A stretch of 64,000 bases of DNA from Aestuariivivens sediminicola. GTDB lineage: Bacteria > Bacteroidota > Bacteroidia > Flavobacteriales > Flavobacteriaceae. The stretch lies in contig NZ_JAKMCM010000001.1 of NCBI RefSeq assembly GCF_022662015.1, positions 1,086,575 through 1,150,574 on the forward strand, given 5' to 3'. The position numbers and the translations under genes were made by a program. The notes below the pieces were generated by a model that saw nothing but the letters and a program-made list of their open reading frames with translations, was not told the DNA's origin and searched no databases. Of the stretch, positions 56,647 to 64,000 are shown one piece after another (positions within the stretch are counted from its first letter, which is position 1; each line of letters opens with the position of its first letter).

Positions 56647-57723
56647 TTAATTATCAACAATTGAAAGTAATTCCTCTAATAAATCAATGTCTTCCTTTGT
56701 ATCAAACCAACTTTGTTTGAAATGTTGAGCTATTAGGATTATTGTATTGCTTTTAGGATTGATTAATATAAATTGGTCACCTGCTCCATAAGCAGCAAAA
56801 TATATTTTTTCATTTGCTTCCATTATCCACCATAAATATCCATAACCTATCTGATTTACTTTATGTCCGGTAAGTAAAAAGTTCTCATCTGTATCAGCAT
56901 AATTTTTTAAGCTTTTTTCTGTCCAAAGTGTATCTAGTATTTGCACATTGTTTACGTTGCCTTTCTGAAGGTATAGCGTTCCCAGTCTGGCTAAATCTCT
57001 TGGTGTAAAATAGGTGCCACTTCTTCCTGAATAGTAGCCTTCTTCCTTTTGCCAATATGCACAATTTATTTCCAGGGGCCTGAATAAATACGTCTCGGCA
57101 TATTCTCTGATAGAATGGTTAGTTGCCTTACTAATTATGGCCGATAACATATGTGGAAGTGCGTTGTAATATAAAAATTTGTCACCTGGTTTTGATTCAA
57201 CTGGAGCTTTTAAAAGGGCATATTTAATACTAGGATTCCACCACTTATCAGGATGAAGCCCTCCAGACATAGTTAACAAATGTTTTATGGTTATATTGTT
57301 TTTCCTGTCATCATTTATCTTATCAACATATTCAGGGAAATATGCCATTATTGATTCGTTTTCAGATTGAATTAATTTTTGTTTAATAGCAATCCCTATC
57401 AAGGCTGATGTTATACTTTTTGTCACTGAAAAAGTATTGAATGCAGAGTACTTGTCACACCCTTTATAATACTTTTCCAGTATTAGCTTATTATCCTTTA
57501 TCACTAAAACACTTTGTAAATTCTCCCATTCCGATATTTTGCTTAAAAAAGTATCTAATTTATCTTTTTCAATATTATGATTTCCAATTGATTCAGTTTC
57601 CCAATTATAAGGTTCATATGGAACTCTAATAGTTTCGTTTACCTTTAATTCGTCATAATTTTGAGAAGATAAGTTCAAGAACAATTGCAATAAAATCAAA
57701 GTAAAAATAAATGTAAGTTTCAT
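56647..57723 (-). CDS. serine hydrolase, class C beta-lactamase-like
   Basis: The 358-residue protein has a signal peptide (ending LNLSSQ) and the S-x-x-K motif SVTK in NTFSVTKSITSALIG, followed by a Tyr in YYNALPHML as in the YxN motif and a late KTG-like region that is weak. It belongs to the penicillin-binding/beta-lactamase-related family and may be an esterase or peptidase in the periplasm. It is the single gene between repeats S2 and S3. Confidence 0.85.
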   Translation of the reverse strand: MKLTFIFTLILLQLFLNLSSQNYDELKVNETIRVPYEPYNWETESIGNHNIEKDKLDTFLSKISEWENLQSVLVIKDNKLILEKYYKGCDKYSAFNTFSVTKSITSALIGIAIKQKLIQSENESIMAYFPEYVDKINDDRKNNITIKHLLTMSGGLHPDKWWNPSIKYALLKAPVESKPGDKFLYYNALPHMLSAIISKATNHSIREYAETYLFRPLEINCAYWQKEEGYYSGRSGTYFTPRDLARLGTLYLQKGNVNNVQILDTLWTEKSLKNYADTDENFLLTGHKVNQIGYGYLWWIMEANEKIYFAAYGAGDQFILINPKSNTIILIAQHFKQSWFDTKEDIDLLEELLSIVDN

Positions 57724-57809
57724 TTGTATTATTATTTATACAAGGGATTTATTTAATAGGCTACAACGGTATGGCTAAGATTCCTAAAGATACAGATTTT
57801 GTGGAATGG

Positions 57810-57878
57810 AGGATGAGCTTAGAGATTAATAGATTAAAGAGGAGTGGATAGCTCCTCATTGAATTATAATGATGGATT
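57810..57878 (+). repeat. repeat S3: integrase 3' tail remnant
   Basis: The piece reads RMSLEINRLKRSG and stop, followed by the hairpin GAGGAG...CTCCTC and the flank GATGGATTG, like S1. Homology starts at AGGATGAGCTTAGAG (57810-57824), the counterpart of the 15-base breakpoint in S1 and S2. It lies just after the stop of the facing DUF6090 gene. Confidence 0.7.
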
Positions 57879-57886
57879 GTATTTTA

Positions 57887-58621
57887 TTAAAAACACTTAT
57901 TATAATCTGTTTTCTTTTGTTCACTGTCAATGTCATTTATGATTTCAATTATTTCATGTTTCATTAAAAGCAGGTGATTACAGTAGGTATTAATGTATTC
58001 CCAAAAATTAGCCAGATCTAGATTTAACTTTTCATTGTCGCCCTTATATAAGTTATTATAGTTCCATTGAGCTTTTTCAATTGCATATTGCCAGACTATT
58101 TTATTTTGTCTTTCCTTCATTGTGCCATATACATTATTTATTCTGATCAGCCACTGTTCATAGAAAGACTGAATCTTCTCAAACAGCATTTCATTTTTTA
58201 TTATACCAGATTTTCCATCAGCTATTAGTGAACTGTAAGTTCCTTTGGTTGATTGAAAAGAAAGACTTCTTTTGAATAAATTTGCGAGCGGAAAACCTGC
58301 TGTGTCAATGTTTTTAATAACAAATTCAGAATCCAATTCCATTGTAGGTTCTATGGATTTCATTATGTTTAAACCATCAACATATAATGAAATGATGTAA
58401 TCAATATTTTTCACATCCTTATTCAAGTCTCTGTATATGCCCTTGAGATATTTCATTTCTAAATTACTCAGTTTTCTTTCTTCATTCCAATTGTTAATTG
58501 AGAGTGCAATTAAAATACCCACAACAACTAGAACAATTTCTCCGATTGCATATTTCAGGTACTTACCAGTCTTGCCTTCCAAGAGTAAATTTTGTCTAAT
58601 TTTTCTAAAGAACTTTATCAT
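57887..58621 (-). CDS. DUF6090-family membrane-anchored protein, copy 2
   Basis: The 244-residue protein starts with MIKFFRKIRQNLLLEGKTGK, has the membrane helix AIGEIVLVVVGILIALSIN and the family NWNEERK, followed by a helical body. DUF6090 function is unknown. It is only distantly like copy 1, so it was not created by recent duplication. It is the only gene between repeat S3 and the inverted repeat at 58669. Confidence 0.82.
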   Translation of the reverse strand: MIKFFRKIRQNLLLEGKTGKYLKYAIGEIVLVVVGILIALSINNWNEERKLSNLEMKYLKGIYRDLNKDVKNIDYIISLYVDGLNIMKSIEPTMELDSEFVIKNIDTAGFPLANLFKRSLSFQSTKGTYSSLIADGKSGIIKNEMLFEKIQSFYEQWLIRINNVYGTMKERQNKIVWQYAIEKAQWNYNNLYKGDNEKLNLDLANFWEYINTYCNHLLLMKHEIIEIINDIDSEQKKTDYNKCF

Positions 58622-58668
58622 TGGTTGGATTAAACAATACAGAAAGATAAGGAAAATGTAAATAAGAG

Positions 58669-58757
58669 AGAAGAGAAGAAAACATCATTTATTGCAAAAA
58701 TTGAACTAATAACTTAATTTTAAGCCTAACTGGTAAACATGCTTTGACTACATACAC
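58669..58757 (-). repeat. inverted repeat, left copy (89 bp)
   Basis: The reverse complement of 63873-63961 with one mismatch. In the minus direction it starts with GTGTATGTAG, the end of the second integrase, although no integrase body lies next to it here. It sits just upstream of the DUF6090 gene. Confidence 0.85.
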
Positions 58758-59134
58758 CCGTCCAGACCAGGACCGAGCTTTAAAAAAATATCCTGTGGAT
58801 GTTTTTAGCGATGGGGCCAGTTGGCGCGCTGGCATAAAATGTTGTGTTGTTCCTGATGAAATATTCAGGACGTAGTGAAAGTCAAGCTTTGCTTGGCAAT
58901 CCAATGAGAAGCTTTCCTTTTTTCTTTTTAAGAAAATCGGGATGCTTTTTTGTTTTAGGGGGTTATTTCTTTTTATGAGGCACCCGTATTTTAACTTATC
59001 AAAGTAATTCTAGGAATATCTCTACCGATTTATTTGGAAGGTTATTTGTCGTAATCTTAATGGTAATTACCTAATTAAATCAATTATAAAATTTTTCATA
59101 ATATTCTTATTATCTTTAGCATAAAGACTTTTAA
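58758..59134. other. intergenic region with repeat R1
   Basis: No gene is visible in this 377-bp stretch. It contains repeat R1 at 58898-58964 and, in the right part, a weak promoter-like TATCTTTA at 59111-59118, 17 bases before the next gene. Confidence 0.5.
58898..58964 (+). repeat. repeat R1
   Basis: About 66 bases starting with AATCCAATGAGAAGCTTTCC and ending in GTTTTAGGGGG. It recurs at 61029 (with an inserted hairpin) and nearly unchanged at 62095. Each copy lies between two cargo genes. Confidence 0.75.
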
Positions 59135-60925
59135 ATGAAAGGTTTTTGGGAAGAATTAAAACGCAGAAATGTGATTAAATCAGCAATAGCCTATGTGGTT
59201 GTTGCATGGGTGTTGTTGCAGGTTTTGTCAATAGTTTTACCGGCTTTGGGCGCTCCTGAATGGGTAATGAAAACCGTATTATTATTAGTGCTTCTTTGTT
59301 TCCCATTATGGCTTCTCTTCTCTTGGGCTTATAATATTTCATCTAATGATATCAAATCATCAGAGAATAGTCAAACTGAAAGTTTAAAAATTAAAAATCG
59401 TTTAAATAGTGTTATCATAGGAGCATTGTCAATTGCAGTTGCAATACTTCTTTTCAAGAATATTAATGATAATAATAGTGATAAGGATAATGATTCGGCA
59501 GAAAATTTGAGAACTATATCATTAGCGGTATTACCCTTTGAAGATCTAAGTCAGAATAATGATCAGGAATATTTTTCAGATGGAATAAGCACAGAACTTA
59601 ATAGTTTATTAGTAAAGATGAAAGTTTTAAAAGTGATTGACCCAAGATCTTCTTTTTCATTTAAGGGGAAAAATGTCACTATAAGGGAAATTGCTGAACA
59701 GTTAAATGTGACCCATGTACTAGATGGAAGTGTGAGGAAAAGTGGTGAAAAAGTGCGCGTAGTTGTTCAACTAATTGATGCTGATAATGGCACAAGTGTA
59801 TGGAATCATACGTTCAATAGGGAGATGGGTGAAATATTTTCATTGCAGGATGAGATTGCAAAGGCAGTTATTGATGAGTTAAAGATTGTTCTTGGAAGCG
59901 AGTCTAACAGACAATTTAATCAGAGACCAACAAGCAATATTGAAGCATACAATTTTTATTTAGAAGCTTTATACTATATTAATTTATCTGGATTTGAAAA
60001 TGTTAATAAAGCGCTAGCTTTATTAGAGCAAGCCATTAATTTAGATTCCAATTTTGCCAATGCTTATGCACTTCTCGCAAAAACTTATATACTTAATAAT
60101 ATTGATTTGGAATTCAAGGAGGAATGGAACAGGAAAGCCTATGTGGCTATTCAAAAAGCATTAACACTGGACCCTAATTTAGCAGAAGTTTATGTTGCTA
60201 GAGGTATGTGGTATTGGTCTCCTAATAATAATTTTGACCATGAACATGCTATAAGAGATTTTAACAAAGCTATTGAGTTGAATCCTGGGCTTAGTTCGGC
60301 ATATCAGTCGTTATTATTGGTTCAATTACATATTGGATTACTAGATTATGCCTTGAAGTCGGGTGAAATGGGGTTGAATTTAGATCCAACAAACACATGG
60401 TTAAAACATTTCGTTGGACAAGTTTATTATTTTAAAGGAGATTACGATAATGCTCTAAAAATGTATGAAAGTATTCCTTATCAATTTATCCCTTTCTTTA
60501 GAATAGCCCTTACAGCTCAAACCCTTAATTATAAAGGAGAAATTGATGAAGCTATAGAAATGGTTGAAAAGGGGTTGTTAGAATACCCAAATGAACCACA
60601 ACTTAATAGTACTTATGCTATTTTTCTTGCTACTAAAGGACAAGAGCAAAAAGCCTTGGAATATATGCAAAACGCCTTAAATAACCAGACTTTACTTAGA
60701 CACGTTCATCATCTTTATCATAATTTTGCGAGTATCTCAGCCTTGTTAGGTAATAAGGAGGAGGCTTTATATTGGTTGAATAAAGCTGCAGATTCTGGAA
60801 TGCCATGTTACCCATTATTTAAAAATGATCCCAATTTAAATAGTCTTGATGGATATAAACCATTTGAAGAATTCTTAAATAAATTAATTGCTGAACGTAA
60901 TTATTATAAGAATTTGTTTAATTAA
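59135..60925 (+). CDS. membrane-anchored TPR protein with TolB-like domain
   Basis: The 596-residue protein starts with KGFWEELKRRNVIKSAIAYVVVAWVLLQV (two membrane segments within the first 115 residues), followed by a TolB/FlgO-like domain (about 125-240: LAVLPFEDLSQNNDQEYFSDGISTEL and GSVRKSGEKVRVVVQLIDADNG) and TPR repeats (about 255-580). This resembles the non-catalytic part of adenylate cyclase- or kinase-linked proteins, but no cyclase or kinase domain is present. The function is likely protein assembly or signalling at the inner membrane. It is the single gene between R1 and R2. Confidence 0.85.
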   Translation: MKGFWEELKRRNVIKSAIAYVVVAWVLLQVLSIVLPALGAPEWVMKTVLLLVLLCFPLWLLFSWAYNISSNDIKSSENSQTESLKIKNRLNSVIIGALSIAVAILLFKNINDNNSDKDNDSAENLRTISLAVLPFEDLSQNNDQEYFSDGISTELNSLLVKMKVLKVIDPRSSFSFKGKNVTIREIAEQLNVTHVLDGSVRKSGEKVRVVVQLIDADNGTSVWNHTFNREMGEIFSLQDEIAKAVIDELKIVLGSESNRQFNQRPTSNIEAYNFYLEALYYINLSGFENVNKALALLEQAINLDSNFANAYALLAKTYILNNIDLEFKEEWNRKAYVAIQKALTLDPNLAEVYVARGMWYWSPNNNFDHEHAIRDFNKAIELNPGLSSAYQSLLLVQLHIGLLDYALKSGEMGLNLDPTNTWLKHFVGQVYYFKGDYDNALKMYESIPYQFIPFFRIALTAQTLNYKGEIDEAIEMVEKGLLEYPNEPQLNSTYAIFLATKGQEQKALEYMQNALNNQTLLRHVHHLYHNFASISALLGNKEEALYWLNKAADSGMPCYPLFKNDPNLNSLDGYKPFEEFLNKLIAERNYYKNLFN

Positions 60926-61028
60926 AATTATTTTTAAAAAAGAGTATTGTTACCTTGTCCTAAGGTTATAAAAGTTATGTTGTTTACGCCGGACGCGTGA
61001 CTAAGTGAAAACCCAGTAAAACGGGTTG

Positions 61029-61112
61029 TCCAATGAGAAGCTTTCCTTTTTTCTTTTTAAGAAGATTGGGATGCCTGCCTTTCTGCAGACAGGCGTTTTT
61101 GTTTTAGTGGGT
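61029..61112 (+). repeat. repeat R2, with inserted hairpin
   Basis: A copy of R1 and R3 in which an imperfect hairpin (GCCTGCC...GACAGGC, then a T-run) replaces part of the right half. It lies between the TPR gene and the lipoprotein gene. Confidence 0.7.
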
Positions 61113-61152
61113 ATTGAAAAAAATAAGGTCATATAGAATAATTATATGACCT
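61112..61152 (-). terminator. intrinsic terminator of the 61174 lipoprotein gene
   Basis: AGGTCATATA (61126-61135) and TATATGACCT (61143-61152) form a 10-bp perfect stem. The A-run just before it gives a U-tract on the minus strand transcript. It lies 21 bases after the stop codon. Confidence 0.8.
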
Positions 61153-61173
61153 AAATTAAAAGAAGTTATTTAA

Positions 61174-61839
61174 TTAGTGCAGTTGAACGGATTGATGCAT
61201 TATTGTTGCGAAAAAATCGTCTTCTATTTTATCCCAATTAAACATGAGTCTGGCTTGAAATCCTTTGCGTTTATTGTCAACTGGACTGTATAGTAAGCCT
61301 GCTGCTTTAATTGAGTATGCATTATTATTCTTACTGTCATTAAGGAATGCATTATAATCATTGTCATTATAGTTATAATGAGCCATTCCTTCCGCTAAGA
61401 GTTCAGAACCTAAAATAAAATCACAAAATGGAGAGATACGATCCCAGGTGCCTTTAAAAACAATAACATTAACCAGTCCTTGTTGATTAGTAATAATTCT
61501 AAACTCATTGGAGTTATTGTTAATAAACTGTGCTGGTACTTGGTCAAAAAGCTCCCAAGAAAAATTTCCATTGCATATTTCTAATTGATTTTCATAAGTA
61601 ATTCCAATGAGGGCGGTAAGATTTGTTTTTGTATCATAAATAAGAAAAGACCAGACGCCATCACTGGTTCTAATAATAAATGGTCCTGATTGTTCGGGAG
61701 CATTAGCAATGCCTTTAGCATTAACCTTAGATAATTCAGCTTCATTTTTCAGGACATTTATGTCCTGTAATGGTTCATTTGTACATGCCGTTGCAAGTAG
61801 TGCAATGCATACGTAGATAGAAATAATTTTAGATTTCAT
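61174..61839 (-). CDS. putative lipoprotein of unknown function
   Basis: The 221-residue protein starts with a lipobox (LLATAC, Cys19) followed by TNEP. The body has beta-rich segments (GPFIIRTSDGVWSFLIYDTKT) without a recognised domain. I do not know its role. It is a single gene between R2 and R3 and has its own terminator, so it is a self-contained cargo gene. Confidence 0.75.
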   Translation of the reverse strand: MKSKIISIYVCIALLATACTNEPLQDINVLKNEAELSKVNAKGIANAPEQSGPFIIRTSDGVWSFLIYDTKTNLTALIGITYENQLEICNGNFSWELFDQVPAQFINNNSNEFRIITNQQGLVNVIVFKGTWDRISPFCDFILGSELLAEGMAHYNYNDNDYNAFLNDSKNNNAYSIKAAGLLYSPVDNKRKGFQARLMFNWDKIEDDFFATIMHQSVQLH

Positions 61840-62195
61840 GATTTGATTGTTATCTTAAAAATTAAATAAGCAAACAGGTATTAAGACCTTATTGAGTTCA
61901 TCCAAAACACTGTATCAGGAAGTTTAGTGTAAACTGGAGAGCAAAAATGATTTTAGGGGACCAGTATTAGTAACGAAAAGAGGCTAACCTATTGAGGGTT
62001 AAGCATATAAATATAATGAATTAATTTTAGATAGAGGTATTTTTTCTTAATTATTTATCAGGAAATTTTTGTCATAAAATGTAAGATTTTTAATAATCCA
62101 ATGAGAAGCTTTCCTTTTTTCTTTTTAAGAAAATCGGGATGCTTTTTTGTTTTAGGGGGTTTTGTTTGGTGTGCATTAAGGTGTGGGCTTTTATC
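61840..62195. other. intergenic region with repeat R3
   Basis: A 356-bp stretch with no gene. It contains the probable promoter of the lipoprotein gene at its left and repeat R3 at 62095-62161. Confidence 0.5.
62095..62161 (+). repeat. repeat R3
   Basis: Nearly identical to R1 over 66 bases. It lies 34 bases after the stop of the 62196 gene. Together, R1, R2 and R3 separate the three cargo genes of this segment. Confidence 0.75.
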
Positions 62196-62690
62196 CTAAG
62201 GTGTGCATAAAAAATAATTCCAAATCCTTTCAACTAAAGGAGATAGTAATAACGCTAAAATTGATATAATCATAGCAATAATTGAAATCGTATAAGCCTG
62301 TTGGGCATTCTCTCTAGCCTCTCTTAATTCATAAAAATCTAATAACCTTTTATCACCTTCACCGTTTAAAAAATATTTTTCTTCAATTGTAAACTGGTTA
62401 AATGTAAGTTCAATACTGGACACATCATATTTACCAGGATTTAATTCCTCTTTAAAAGAAATATAAAATTTACCAATAACTCCTAGATCTTTAGTAGGAC
62501 TAGTTCCAATTTGAGTACTAGACCAATAATGGGTGTCCAAAACAAATTTGAAGAATGAAATTAATGATTCAGCATTAAACTTTGTTTTAAAGGTTGTTTC
62601 AATATAATCACGTAACTCTTTAAATGTTACTCCATCAAATGGTTTTTTAGAGCTATACTCTAAAGCTTTTAAATAATGACTTTCTTCCAT
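62196..62690 (-). CDS. small protein with C-terminal membrane helix, unknown function
   Basis: The 164-residue protein has a soluble, helical N-terminal part (residues 1-125) and one membrane helix near the C terminus (AYTISIIAMIISILALLLSPLV). I do not recognise it. Its start codon is 20 bases from the start of the divergent integrase gene, so both promoters must lie within the other's coding sequence or in the short gap. It is the last cargo gene of this segment, between R3 and the integrase. Confidence 0.65.
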   Translation of the reverse strand: MEESHYLKALEYSSKKPFDGVTFKELRDYIETTFKTKFNAESLISFFKFVLDTHYWSSTQIGTSPTKDLGVIGKFYISFKEELNPGKYDVSSIELTFNQFTIEEKYFLNGEGDKRLLDFYELREARENAQQAYTISIIAMIISILALLLSPLVERIWNYFLCTP

Positions 62691-62709
62691 AAACTAAAAT
62701 ATTAAAAAT

Positions 62710-63882
62710 ATGAAAACACGATTTTTTATTATACTCAGTAGACTCAACAAAATAGGCAAATCTGCAGTAAAATGCAGAATAACTTATAAACATAAACGTA
62801 AGGAATTCTCTACAGGATTGTTTATAACTCCTAAGTATTGGAAAAGTAAAAATCAAAAAGTAGTACCTCCAGAACCGGATGCGGAACTAAAGAACATGCA
62901 ATTAAGCCTGATTAAGACCAAACTTAGTCAGGCTTTTTTATTTCTACAGGTTAAGGGGAGTGATTTTACTGTAGATGATATCTATAAACAATACAAAGGT
63001 GAGACCCCTAAAAAGGAGTTTGGAGTGATGGAAGTCTATAACCTGCATAGTGACAGAATAAAGAAGCTAATTGGTATAGATATACAATATGTGACCTATT
63101 CTAAATACATTGAATCTGGAAGACATTTACAGTCTTTTATTAAGCATAAATTTAAGGCAAAAGACATCCAATTAAAGGCTCTTAAAAGTAGTTTTTTGGA
63201 GCAATATGAATATTTCCTTAAAGTAGAAAAGAAGTTCCAGCAGAGCACCTTAAATAAGGCTATACAGCGCTTTAGAAGGGTTATTAGGTATGCTGTGGCA
63301 GAGGATTATCTGGCTAAAGACCCCTTTATGTTGTATAGAGCTAAAAGGGTTAAAAAAGAAGTGTTATTTCTATCACCAGAACAGCTTAAAAAACTGGAGG
63401 AGACAGACTTTTCAATAAAGAGAATCCAACAGATTAAAGATATGTTTGTGTTCTGCTGTTATACTGGATTAGGCTTTAAGGAAATGGTGAATTTAAAAAA
63501 GTCTCATTTTACTTTAGAGTTTGATGGTGAACTGTGGATTACTGTGCATAGGAATAAGACTAAAAGAATCTATAAAGTACCATTATTACCTAAAGCCAAA
63601 GAGATAAAGGATAAGTATGATAATGTAACTAATGAATATGTTTTTCCAAGTATATCAAATGCTCATTTTAATGGGTATTTAAAAGAGATTGCAGATGTTG
63701 TGGGGATAGAGTTTAACTTGACCCATCATATAGCTAGAAAGACCTTTGCAAGCACCGTTTTATTGTATAATAATGTGCCTATGGAAGTTATTAGTAGATT
63801 ACTTGGACACAGTAAACTACAGACTACACAAGATAGCTATGGAAAGGTGGTTGAGAAGAGGATTAGTTTGGAGTGTATGTAG
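62710..63882 (+). CDS. tyrosine recombinase (site-specific integrase), second intact copy
   Basis: The 390-residue protein is clearly homologous to the 54478 copy along its length (arm-binding CRITYKHKRKEFSTGLFITPKYW, core-binding, catalytic). HHIARKTF, LLGHSKLQT and QDSYGKV supply the HxxR, His and Tyr; the first-Arg position has TGLGFKEM. The reading frame ends RISLECM: after RISLE it leaves the usual ending (EINRLKGSG) and enters the 89-bp inverted repeat, so the last two codons come from a different source. It also contains the same in-frame hairpin. Confidence 0.92.
   Translation: MKTRFFIILSRLNKIGKSAVKCRITYKHKRKEFSTGLFITPKYWKSKNQKVVPPEPDAELKNMQLSLIKTKLSQAFLFLQVKGSDFTVDDIYKQYKGETPKKEFGVMEVYNLHSDRIKKLIGIDIQYVTYSKYIESGRHLQSFIKHKFKAKDIQLKALKSSFLEQYEYFLKVEKKFQQSTLNKAIQRFRRVIRYAVAEDYLAKDPFMLYRAKRVKKEVLFLSPEQLKKLEETDFSIKRIQQIKDMFVFCCYTGLGFKEMVNLKKSHFTLEFDGELWITVHRNKTKRIYKVPLLPKAKEIKDKYDNVTNEYVFPSISNAHFNGYLKEIADVVGIEFNLTHHIARKTFASTVLLYNNVPMEVISRLLGHSKLQTTQDSYGKVVEKRISLECM
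62904..62939 (+). terminator. intrinsic-terminator-like hairpin inside second integrase
   Basis: The same stem as at 54678 (AAGCCTGA/TCAGGCTT, 62904-62911 and 62928-62935, with inner TAAG/CTTA) and T-tract to 62939. The identical 39-base run between two integrases that differ clearly elsewhere is notable. Confidence 0.6.
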
Positions 63883-63961
63883 TCAAAGCATGTTTACCAG
63901 TTAGGCTTAAAATTAAGTTATTAGTTCATTTTTTGCAATAAATGATGTTTTCTTCTCTTCT
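63873..63961 (+). repeat. inverted repeat, right copy (89 bp)
   Basis: Matches the reverse complement of 58669-58757 except one base. It begins inside the last codons of the second integrase and ends 39 bases before the window edge. The outermost bases of both copies read AGAAGAGAAGAAAACATC inwards. Confidence 0.85.
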
Positions 63962-64000
63962 TGATTGTTTTAATTTTAATTATCTCTCTTTGTTTTAATA

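Noticed and set aside
58669..63961. The 89-bp inverted repeats as ends of an insertion sequence with a DDE transposase
   Set aside because: No transposase gene lies in between; the only mobility gene is a tyrosine recombinase, and no target duplication is visible.

Overview
The window is a piece of chromosome from a member of the Bacteroidota, most likely a marine Flavobacteriaceae. The signs are a SusC/SusD pair, type IX secretion sorting domains of both type A and type B, a GIN-domain protein, DUF6090 proteins, low GC, and the Bacteroidota promoter element TAnnTTTG in front of many genes.

Layout. 1-9.2 kb: the end of a polysaccharide utilisation locus, all on the minus strand: a membrane-spanning Y_Y_Y/LuxR-type regulator, SusC, SusD and a surface lipoprotein with CBM4_9-like domains that runs off the left edge; a beta-glucan substrate such as laminarin is plausible. 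9.6-12.6 kb: a GIN-domain protein and ribonuclease R. 12.6-13.3 kb: a very AT-rich divergent gap with a perfect DnaA box, a weak oriC candidate. 13.3-33 kb: housekeeping and envelope genes (rpiB, a CDF metal exporter, an ElaA-like acetyltransferase, a T9SS leucine-rich protein, a tandem OmpA-domain protein, a CtpA-type protease, rnpA, a GCS2-CBS fusion with an aspartoacylase-like partner, M1 and S8 peptidases, an MBL hydrolase, SulP with a universal stress protein, an NhaP-type antiporter, PhzF). 33-43.7 kb: an operon for storage alpha-glucan by the maltose-1-phosphate route: a GlgM-like GT4 enzyme, GlgC, GlgE, maltokinase, GlgB and a GH31 glucosidase. 44-49.3 kb: lepA, dusB, an FtsX-type permease, rbfA and methylmalonyl-CoA epimerase.

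49.36 kb to the right edge: an accessory island anchored on a tRNA gene with anticodon CAT. It carries two intact tyrosine recombinases and the 5' remnant of a third, small cargo genes, and repeat families that sit between the cargo genes: three copies of the tRNA 3' end plus its terminator; three copies of the 3' end of an integrase gene; three copies of an approximately 66-bp repeat; and an 89-bp inverted repeat around a 5.1-kb segment. Several junctions fall at or next to one 15-bp sequence that encodes RISLE near the integrase C terminus. Both intact integrase genes also contain an identical, terminator-like hairpin inside the reading frame, which is degraded in the truncated copy. Together these suggest single-gene modules captured repeatedly by a family of recombinases, a cassette-like arrangement that I cannot match to a named system. 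That reading is inference; the repeats and junctions themselves are visible in the sequence.
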